Assembly (NCBI GenBank): GCA_903813345.2
Contig: CAIIXF020000009.1
Span: forward strand, 15,959,759 to 16,023,758
Length of the DNA stretch: 64,000 nucleotides
From: Owenia fusiformis
Taxonomy: Eukaryota; Annelida; Polychaeta; Sabellida; Oweniidae
Direction: 5' to 3'
In this document: one piece after another, positions 12,001-24,000 of the stretch
How the letters are laid out: every line of letters begins with the position of its first letter
Position numbering within the stretch: the first letter of the stretch is position 1
Notes under the pieces: generated by a model
Database searches by the model: none
Told to the model about the DNA's origin: nothing
Seen by the model: the letters and a program-made list of their open reading frames with translations, nothing else
Program-made: the position numbers and the translations under genes

Positions 12001-15000
12001 TCTCGGAGTGACTCATGAGTAGAGTAAACCAGGAGTAATCTGAGAGCAGAAGGAGTAAACGAGGAGTAACCCTTGGAGTAATTAAGGAGCTACCTGAGAT
12101 TAGGAGTAATTGTGAGAGTAATCAAGGAGTAATCGTATTAGCAGAAGAGGAGCAACTTGAGGAAATCAAGAGTAAATTGGAGTAAGCTGAAGAATAGCCA
12201 GGAGTATTATTAATGTTGATGTGAGGAGTAACCCAGAATATTAACCTTGTTTCTGAGGAGTAACCAGAGTAACGACCCTAGAAGAGACGAAGCAGCAGAG
12301 TGTATATGATTTTCTGGACATTGTGATTGATATTGGTTTATGAGTAATTTGGGGATGACAGACATTTGAGTTTTATTTTATTAAAGCATATGAGCAATAA
12401 TAAGGACTTTGAGATTACTCTTTGAGTATAGGAGAATAAATAAAGACAATAGGCATACATCATTTGAGTAAATTGATATTTTATTGTAACCTTTCATTGT
12501 ACAAATATATGTGTTTTTGTTGCCATTAGTTCTTGTCGTGTATGTTCTCTTAAGCCGCAGTACCACCAAACCAGGTCTGCGCCCACGTAGATAATCTGTG
12601 AGAATCCCATAATAAAAATAATTGTTTGTGACTGGACCTCCCCACACTACCACATTTTGGCCAGGTCCGACAATATAATCACCATATAAAACACTAGCCT
12701 ACGTGACACTTAATAACATGTTCAAACTGAAATATAGATAATTTTCAACATAGCATTTGCCTCCGTGTTCTGTATGCCCCTCTACCTGCTTAATAAGGAA
12801 ATGTATCTTCAAATAAAACCTTAGCCAAGTAGATTAGAGTCTCTGGAACACTTTTGTAATAGTTTTCACAGGCAATATTGTTTGTGAATCTCATATTTTG
12901 TATTCCCGATTTCAGTCATGAATTACGTCAATTTTGCATGCAAACTTTGCGTAGACGTTGTTATTCCCGGACACCCAAATGTGTCAGGAACACATAGATA
13001 CTTGAATGATCTTGATTGGACATCAGGTTGCAGGGAAATCGTATTTTCCTGAGTGGCTTCACGAAAAAATAAAAAGGCTATACGCCTTGCTAATATACAT
13101 GTTCTCCATGGTATCTGTCTCTTAACATATGTAGCCTAATACTTAATCTTTCTATTGCAGATTTTGTTTGGTTCTATAACATTGGGTATGAACGCTGTAT
13201 TTCAAGTTTAACTGTGGCAAATGTATTTTTCGTCTGCTCGGAGTATGAGTATGCCAAATATCCCTTTGTGATTACGGAGATACAGATTAACAAGAAGCTT
13301 CAAATGAGGTATGATTTGTGACAGATATATTTATGTAGTGGCTGCACAATCGTGAAATGAAAAATAGAAAAAAGGCACAGACGTGAACAATATCGTACCT
13401 AAAACACAGCATTGTGGTCTTGTTGACCAAGAAAGCAAGATGGCCGCAGAAAAGTTAATCAGCTCTAGAACTTATCACTGTGTAACATATGTAACAAGTC
13501 TTGAAAGTGAAGATTTTAGGACGGAAAATCCAAAATGGCCACCTTAAAATTTACCCAGAATGCCCAAAAACTAATCAGTTCTTGACGTTGATATGTAGAA
13601 ACATCCCTGAAAATTTCAACTGAATCCCTAAAATGGTTTGGCTGAAAACCTGTAGACAAGTCTTGAAAGTGAAGATTTTAGGACGGAAAATCCAAAATGG
13701 CCACCTTAAAATATACCCAGAATGCCCAAAAACTAATCAGTTCTTGACGTTGATATGTAGAAACATCCATGAAAATTTCAGATGAATCCCTCAAATGGTT
13801 TGGCTGAAAACCTGTAGACAAGTCTTGAAAGTGAAGATTTTAGGACGGAAAATCCAAAATGGCCACCTTAAAATTTACCCAGAATGCCCAAATACTAATC
13901 AGTTCTTGACGTTGATATGTAGAAACATCTGATACTGATACTACTACACATACGATCGTGCCGGCATCTGTGTCTATAACTAATGGAATAGATTCTCTTC
14001 ATATATTAAAAATAATGATTTCATTTAGCTTATATCCTATCAGACCACATAAAATACACAGCACTTCATTTTATTTTCTGCAATAGAGCTTATCAGCATT
14101 ACAACTGAATTAAAATCAACTGTTACAGTCACAGGGAAGACTGGCTCAATCATTGTTTCTTTGAGTGTTAGCCTTAGTTTGGCATATTGGGCGTTGCTTC
14201 ACTCATGACTACTGTGGTTGTGATCATACATGTAGATCTTTTTTGTTGTGTTTTGTGTTACTCCTTGGTCAATCAAATTGTGTTTGTGCCAACTTATGAT
14301 TCAGTAGGTGATGTGGATTCAGGAAAAGTAATCACAATATAGAATATCAATGTCTGAATGAATGGAAACAATTAGTAGTTGGGAATGGAAAAATATTTTT
14401 TGCATTATCAATCAGATTCAATTAAAAATAAGAATGAGTATTTTCATCACCCACCTATACATTCCTGACTTGAAGTGCTTCCTAGACCATGAGTCCATTG
14501 CCCATCTGGACAAGACATGCATTCTGATTGGCCAGTAAGGTTCTGGAATGTCCCAAGAGGACACTGGGTACAAACTGTCCCATTACCGCCATTATAATAA
14601 CCAACTGGACATGGCACTGAAAGTATACCCACAAATGATTGATAAAAGTGTGTCTGCTGTAAATGGTTTGTTAAAGTTCACTCTAAAAAACCAGAATTAA
14701 ACATTCATATTTATTACATGTACATTAAATACATTATAGAAACCACCCATTCTGAAATATCCTTTGATTTTTCAATGGAATAAGATTTGAATTCTAGTTG
14801 AACATGAGGTCATTCCTTATCACATAGTCCCCGCCCACTTAGTTGCCCTGTCAACCGTCACACATTACATATTTGTCATGCTAGATAAACTATAGTCATG
14901 CACAAAAATGTGAGTGTATGATATTACGTGAGTGTCACACAAATCATGAATTATTTTGAGAATAAAATCAAGCATATGATGAAGTTCAAATTAACTACAT

Positions 15001-18000
15001 TAATTTTTGATTAACTTCCCCAGTTGCCCATCAGACATTAGCCATAAAATTCTATACATGGTATTGAAGTTATCAAAAATTACATTTCTTCATGAAAAAT
15101 TAGTGGCCACTTTGAGATTCAGCAGCCATCTCGAAAATTTCTTCGAAGTGAACCAATTCCATCAACTAGTATATAAGTACTTTGTAAACTTACAGCAAAG
15201 ACGTGTGTTATTCTCATCTCTGATCAACAGGTTGCCTGGGCACTCAAAGCCAACGTCAATCATGTTTTGATGAGTACCAGTTATAAAAGGACAGTCTGCA
15301 ACCTGAATCTCATTCACCCCAGAAAAAAAATCCACAAGTCTTGAGTCATAGTTTCGTATACTCAGATCTTCCATTGCTGAGAGGCATTCAGTGTATGGTT
15401 GCAGGGAATATTGGAGAGGTGTGTATTTCTGGACTATCCTATATATGAAGTGAACCTAAAAAATAAAGCAAACATATTTGTGAGTTAGCTGTTAGCATCC
15501 CTACCCCCGTGTTGCTATAGCAACCATTTTAATGCTTTACTTTTGCTTTGCAACTTCCCTGTCTCAAAGTCGAAATTATTTTATCATCTCTATGAGTGCT
15601 TTTCCTGGAGGTAATACATTGATCTAACACATGCACCTGTTTATAATTATGAGGTGGCAGATGAGACCTCAAAATGATGACTGGACCATGGATGACAACC
15701 CTAAACCTGGGAGGCCAAACGCCTCACTTTGTTACGGTGGAAGAAATTGCTAAGAGCCTAACAGGACAGGGTGAGAATTAAGGCATCCAAAGTACATTAC
15801 ATCTAAAGGCCTATATTATGAGAAAATGTGAAATGGGGGACACTTTACAATATACATCCATTAAATCTAGGATGTGCTCCTTGTGATTTGGTATCTTAAA
15901 ATATGTTTTTAGCATACTTCTTATAGCTACACAAAATGGTATTTGTTGATTAATTATTTCATATTTTAATTTTTTTAAATTTTTTTTGACGTGACAAAAA
16001 ACCTGCCCCATCCTACCCAAACTCACCAACTTGATTTTATTATAGTATCAACATAGTATCATCAATCGAAATTAAACTTTGTAGAATAATCAAAATATCT
16101 TTAAGGAATTATCACTGAAAATTTCATGGAAAATATCAAGTATTGATAAAGTAAGAGCATATAGTGCATTACTCCTGGGACAACTCTTGTATATGACAAA
16201 AAATAAAAATAAAAAGGTTTTAGACTAAATCAATTGAACAACTCACTTGATTCTTTAGTGGAACTGGTAATAGCCAATATGGCCCACTTGTGGGTTGACC
16301 TTCCAAACTGTCAACTTGGAAAAATGTCAAATCAACTGTGTAACCCCCATCGTCAGCTTTGCACAGTGTCTCAAAGGATGTCTTTGGGTCAGTTAAATTA
16401 TTCAATCTTAAAAATAGATTCATAAATGATACCAGCAGTAATTAAGTAATAAAATAAGACAATGTTTTATATTTTCGAGGTTATAAGAAATTTCAAAGCA
16501 TAGGATTTATCTCTGTAAATATTGTTTATCAATGTTTGAATTCTTTGGATATTAACACATAAATGAAATTCTTAAATACATTTTGATTTAGACAGACAGT
16601 ATTGTTATAGTGTTTCATGGATTGATTTCATAATGATATTTTGTATTGCAAATTTAATTTGGAAATTACTGTAATATTTGCATATTGCACACAGGATGGG
16701 ACCAGAAGATTTTTATATTTTTATAAACATTTTCATCACAACTTTGCAAGTATTAGTGAGACCTAGAGTCATTAACATAAAATAATAAATTTTCTCACGT
16801 CCAGATTTGAAACTGATCCCCACAACCAACAATCCCCAATAGAGGACAAAAATTTATTTTTTTGTGAATTAGCACCTTCAAACAGAGGTGAATGTCATCT
16901 GCATGGAGTAGCTATAACACAGGGACATAGAGGACACATTTTCAATGCCACCCCTTGTTATAGTTATTACCTATTTAGCAATTCATTGTAGGAAATATTG
17001 GCACAAGTATCGTTGATGCTTTCTGATGTTGTTTGATATTTGAGTCGATATTCAATGTTGTATGAAGGTGTCACAACAGAGGCTGAAATCAATCATAAAA
17101 CACTGACAATCTTTGCGTTAAAGAACATTAAATAATGTTGGCCATCAAAACAGAAACCATTGCAAAACATGGACAGTACATACAATATTCAAGAAAATGT
17201 TTTATCTAGCAAACATCTCAAGTCGTAATAATGATAATAACTTGTGATAAAATAACAGTTAACTTTACTTGTATTACATTACATACTTTTACCATGGGGA
17301 GTAAGTCATCCCCTCTCCATTCTACCCTATTATAAACAGTTTATAATAGGGTAGAATGGAGAGGGGATGACTTACTCTCCGTGACATTAACATTGCGTGT
17401 ACATGAACACTTACTGACACAACCAGGTGGTACCACCTTTGGTATCCATGATGACCCATTACATGTGTATGTTGTTGTTTGGTTGATATCATAGAAAGTG
17501 TATCCAGGATTACAGCTTATAGTGCAATTCCAGCCATTGGAGCCAGTAGCCACACATGTCTTAACACCATTTGCAGGGGCAGTTAACAGGTCAGGATGAC
17601 ATGGGGATGCTGAAAGATGCATAAATAGTGATGCCTGACTTTTTTGGATCATACTTTTCTGCCTCCACCAACCTACCTACCAACCAATGAAGGGTCAGAT
17701 TTTTTTCAATAACTCTTGTATAACTTTTGCCAGTGATACCACTATTCAACCCATATAATTCGGAGTTTATCATTTATTCAATGGTGGGTTGCATGTACCT
17801 TGGACATACTTTACACGAATAAGCTTTTGATGATTTTGATTTTGATGATATTTTGATTTTTGAGGAAATCAATTGATCAATCTGAACAACTATACCTTAT
17901 AATGCTTGGTTCTTAGATTCATTAAAAACTAAAAACAAGCATTAACATGTAAAATATTGTCACCACCTGCCATTTGTTACATGCAGTGACCACCGAATGC

Positions 18001-21000
18001 CAACAGCTGTTCACAGAAAAGTTGGAGACTATAACAATCTGTCACAACTATTGGTGGTTACATAAAATGACATTGTCTATCTAGTTCTTTATAGAACCAC
18101 AATGCACTATTTTACATTCTTCCAAGGCCCAACTTTTTTGTATTCCAGCCTTGGCTAGAGACTTGAGTAAGCTAATTACATGCCCTGTTTTGAATTCCAA
18201 AATGACAAACTAGAACATTTAGCAAGACATTCAGATTATAGACCAATTAGGCTCTTATCATCACTGACTTTAATTATTACCTGTTGCGACAACCTGAAAA
18301 GTACAGGAGGCATTTAATCCAGTGACATCAGTAGCAGTTGCAGTGACATCTATGGGTAGGGGAAGAGTTGTAGCATTTACAAAAGATGGCTCAAAGGTGA
18401 TTCTAGTAGATCCATAGCTACTATTGACACTAGCCATCCGCTCAGTGAGGTTCACTGCATTTGGACCTGTGACATCTAGAAACATCCTATATGACTCTGG
18501 ACACTGAATTGTAGGATTCATGAAGATTTCTGAAATCAGATATATTAGTAAAGCTATTCCAAAAGAAATTTTATTAAATGACTAGTCATTTTGGACATTA
18601 CAAGTACATGATAGAAATATCCAGAAAGTAGAAGAATAGTATTTTCTCCTTTTGACAAAATCTATACTCATGATGTGACATAACGTCATGTCTAAAATTC
18701 TGGAGCAGAGGTCTTATGACCATAAGGCATTAGCATATTAGCTTCCGAAGATTATGATAATAATGTGCTAATGTTTTGACCAATCCTAATATTTTATATG
18801 TATTTCGTACTTTATTTCATAATTGAACTTTGTTATTCATTTTGTTGGAAACATAAGAATTCCTTTTATAATTAAGTTCTGTCATTGTTAATGCTTACCT
18901 TCTACAATAATACTAATGGAACAATTAGCAGAGTTCCCAGCATGATCTGTTGCCATGTAAACAACATCAATGTTCTCAACAATCAACTCATCACCATGGA
19001 AACCTAATGGGGTGATGGATACACTGGCAACCAGCCCTGAGTTGTCAGTTATCATTGGTGGAACAAAGAGGGAACTAATGTTGCCATATGGTGTTGTTTT
19101 GATAAGGGGCACAGTGCAGTTAACAACAGGAGCTTCAACATCTGAAATTAATAAATACAATTGAACTAAAATGTACATGTATATCATCATTCTCCTAGCA
19201 CTTGTTCAGTCCAATCGTGCCTCTTTCCCTTATCTCATGCAGATTGTAAAAAATTTGGCCTACTTTTAAAAATATACATATTCGTGTTTTCTACCAATCA
19301 AATTTACCAAATTTTATGATATATTCATTTCTAAAGAAATAAAAATTAATTCCTGAGAAAAATATTAAGTGATTCGAAAGGAACTGTTGAAAATAAGTAA
19401 ATACTTAGGATTTGTCATATTCTAAATTCAGAAACCTTTCAAAAATCAAATAGTCTTCGACAACTCAAGCAATCCAAGGAACAATCATCAGAATGACAAA
19501 TTTATCATGCATATTTGCACACAAGATTTGCCCCATTCACCATTGTATATTCTTTCATTATAGCTCAAAATTGTACAGTTATTGCCTGAAAAGATAAACA
19601 AGTAGATGAACAGATGATGGGGATGGATGGATGAACTAGAAGGGACAGAGAGTGTAAATTGTTGCAAGCAATCATTTAAAAATTTTCTTAACAATCCTAA
19701 TTTCATTTTCTGAAATCTTTTATATATTACTGATGAATCAGATATGTCATTAAGCTGACAGTCATAAAGATAAAACAGAAATTCTAGTGACCAGTTCATA
19801 TGGTTAAAATAACAAAATAATGAAATGTAACCATGTGTCTACTTATCAGTTTGTTATATGTCATCCACCCTGCTAGGTTACATTGTGGAACTCAGCCAAA
19901 CATGACACTGAAGGCAGTATTCTGAGGTTATAAAATCTAAATCTAAATAATTTCCCATTTGCAGCCCCTTAGAGATTTCCAGAATTGAACAAAGTAGCAA
20001 ACGTTGCGATCTTTCAACTTTAGTTCGTTGTTTTTCACCACTTTATGTGTAGTGTTTTCATTTAGGAGGCGGTCTTATTTGAATGCATCATTTCAGGTCT
20101 TTATGAATCAATAAGCAGACTAAAAATTCAAATTTAGCAGTTTCGTTCGTTGCATACTGGGCCTGTTAGGCACGAAAGACAACTAGTCACATGATCAGAC
20201 ACGTGTTGCGTGATCAGTCACGTGAGCTTGCAAAATGGACAATCTAAATTTCCAAAAATTCTGCTAAGATCTATATCGATATGTTGTTGCCTTCATTGTC
20301 GTGTTTGGCTGCGTTCCACAATGTAACCTAGCAGGATGGATGACATAGAACAAACTGATAAGTAGACACATGGTTACATTTCATTATTTCATTATTTTAA
20401 CCATATGAACAGGTCACTAGAATTTCTGTTTTATCTTTAGTTGCAGATCATTTTCAGAAATAATGAAAACATATTGAAAATATATTGAGAAATGAACTCA
20501 ACTTACCAATGCAGGTTGGCACAAGGGGCATGCTGGCTATGTTTCTGTCCATTGTAATTCTTCTCCACTCCACAGATGTATTATCAGGGGTTGTGAAACA
20601 CTGTAGGGGCTCAGGGGGATAAGGAGTGTAGCCTCTACGTTCACATGTGTAACTGACCACTTCTCCCTCCTCATAGGTTGTGGCTTGTTGTATACCATCA
20701 GGTGGGGTCCCAGGGTCTTGGCATGTCAAACCTTGGAAAAATTCAACATATTGTTAAAAATGTTAAATACACAATGGGCTTTCAACTAGTTGAAAAGTCA
20801 ATTGTGTCTTAAGTCTGACTTCAGGTTCCAAGTGAAGATACCAAATATCTGAAAATGCCCTTGTGCTCCAGGTACAATTTAATGTTAAAACTACATGACT
20901 GTGTAATGTGTATGATTCACTTGTCAGGCCCGTAGCCAGGGGGGGTTCGCAGGGTTCGGACGAACCCCCCCCCCCTGGCCAAAAATTCTTTCAAAATCAT

Positions 21001-24000
21001 GCAGTTTTTAACCATTTTGAGCACTTCTCAAGTGATTTTAGTCATATTTGGGCCAAAATTGTCAAATGTGAACCCCCCCTGGAAATTTTTGAAAACAGAA
21101 CCCCCCCTTGGCAAATCCTGGCTACGGGCCTGCTTGTGAACACATGTACAGTTATGTATGTTAGGCCTGCTTCCAAAGTGTTAAAAGGGCACACTGCTTA
21201 CCTTTACATCTTAATGTTCCATAGTCCCAAGATCCATGTTGTGTACAATGCACTCTATTGTCACCCAGTGAGCTGTTGCCCCGTAATGTATAAAGCTGTT
21301 TGCAAGTGACAGTGAAGCTACTCCCATAGAGAGTATTAGGGTAGGCATAGGGCTCACTCCCTGGTATACGGTCAGGTCTGCCACAGCTCACAACTACAAT
21401 GTAGAAATACAATGTGCCATTGTGTCTTAACAGAGGACTGAAGGGAGTATATGGCAAATCATCCTCCAAAAAATGCCTTTGCACTGTCATAATGAGATAC
21501 CATGCCATACATCCATATTCCAAAGTATTATCCTCCATGATCAAGGTGTACATTATCAAACAAATATCATGTTAATACATTTGATGTCCTTTCTGATGGT
21601 ATTTTGTTTATGATTTCTCAGACAAGATGTTAAATACTAACATTGCATTAACAAAACTAACCTGGACACTCCAAGGAATTACCCTGTAGTTCATACTGTT
21701 TATTGAGTTTATTATACACACACTCGCGTGTGTGCAGAGTTGGAGTGGGCAGGCCTGTGGAACATGTCATATTCACTCCTTTCTCATAGAGAACATCTCC
21801 CTTCGGAGTCACAGAGGTAGGTGCATAGAGTGTGTGATTGAAGTTACTTGATTTACATGTTGCAGCTGAAAATAATAAAAAAAATCTAAACTCATACAAT
21901 CAGTTTCGGATATAAACATATAGTTATATAAACATATAAATATATAAGCACAAATGCCAAAGGGAAGGTTGACTAAAAAAATTAAAGACGGTTATGTTTT
22001 GTCTTGTTATTAGTATGAAGATGGATTTTGGAATTTATTTAATTTTCCACAAAATGACCCCTTGAAGATGAAAGGCTTAATTAAACAACATTGTAACATT
22101 ACCTGTGCATGTAGGTGGGGCATTATCCCACTCTGCATTAATACCACATGTGATAATGGTGACCTCTTGTGGCAGATACCCAATATCACACTGGTAAGAC
22201 AGGGTATCTTCATAGTAGTACATCTGATTAGTGCTTAAAGCTACACCATAAGGTATTACTAATGAGGGGGTGAGACACTGGACACCTGGAATCAACATCA
22301 TTATAAATAATTTCATATAATTAATTTATTTATTTATTTGTATTATACTAATAAGTACATGTACATGCATCATAATAAAATATATAACTAAGTACACTTT
22401 AATGTAACAATCAGTACAAACATAATTATTCTTGTGTTTTGTCTGCCCTAAATGTTACATCCATACATGTATGAGGAATATAAATTACAAGAACAAACTT
22501 AGTAATCAACTTACGAACACATGTGTGGTTAATATAGTAAACATCACCCTCTCGAAGACCATCCTCAGAGTTGGCCAGGTTGATACTACTGATCCCTGGG
22601 CTATCATACAATACATAACCATTGAAGCATGAACAGTAGTAGGAGCCTGGTATATTGTTGCATGTCTGGCTACATCCCATCTGAGCTATGGGATTCACCT
22701 GTGCACATTCATTGATGTCTGCAAGTAGATAATGTGAGTTCTTCTTCACATAAGTTGTTATTAATTGTGTTTTTGGAACCAGTTTCACAACCTCCAAAAA
22801 AGGAGACCATTTTGCTGATAAGGAATTAAAGTTCAACAATTTAAGATGTTTTTAAATATGGCAGACAAGTTGATATTAATCCCAGAAAAAATAATGCGAG
22901 AGACATTTAAGACATTGCTGGCAATTAAAATTCTTGAAAATATTTTTTGAATAACATTTAAATCTTATAAAAATGAAATACAGGTGATGCAGCCTGCATA
23001 CATTACAGATATTTTTTTCATTTGACACATCAGATATAATTTCAATTTTAGAAAAATTAATTTAAATAGTGACCTCAGGAAGTTATCATATCATACCTGG
23101 ATAAACGAAATATAAATTATTTTGCTCTATAAATCCTCTACCTGTACATGTGAAGTTGTCAGGTTCTAAGTTGTAGCCAGGTTTACAAGAACACGTGAAA
23201 CTTCCCATTGTATTGCTACACTCATGTTGACAGTTGTCTAGGTTACCTGAACACTCATCAACATCTGGAACAATTGAAATACACATTTAGTCATGAAATC
23301 ATTTTGAAATGCATCATATATTGTGATTTTTAAACAACCCAACATTTGATCTCAAACTTTTACTTGTACCTGGACATTAGTGAATATGAAGTTTTGGCAA
23401 ACCAGATTCAATTCTTATGCTAGGCATAAGAGCAGATCTGTTATTATGCCCGGCATAAGAGTAATATATCCTAAATGCCTGTATAAGAATAAATCTTTCC
23501 TAATGTCTGGTCTGGTCTGTCTTAATTAGGTGTATTTTAAAACCATAGAGTAGAACAACTTGTAAATAGCATACCTATACCTGAAAATAGTGTCAAGCTC
23601 TGTTTTCACGCATTATTGATTAAATTCATTTCAATAGTATAGTTTCTACATAGCTGAATAAAGTTGAAATAATAGATGTCACCCCTGTCAGTCTTTATTT
23701 TTGCTTGGGCCAGACTGCCACAGCCTTCCATGTTATAAACTTGCAATAGTCACTTAATTTAATGATTTATGAAAAGTGTTGGTTGAATCTGTCTGAAACT
23801 CAAATGACATACAACGGGGTGATATTGTCAATGTACATATTGTGATTAATCATAAAATTTTGGGTTGTCAAACAAAGGTTTTAAAGAATCTTATCATTGC
23901 GTCAATGGGGATATGGCCCAAGTTTTTTTAAAAGTCATTGAAAATGATTTAATTGATTAAACTGCATAAATCAAAGTTATTTTTGTGGAAAACCTTTCAC

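Noticed and set aside
10937-12652. Solo LTR
   Set aside because: TG...CA ends are present but no matching flanking duplication, primer-binding site or polypurine tract was found.
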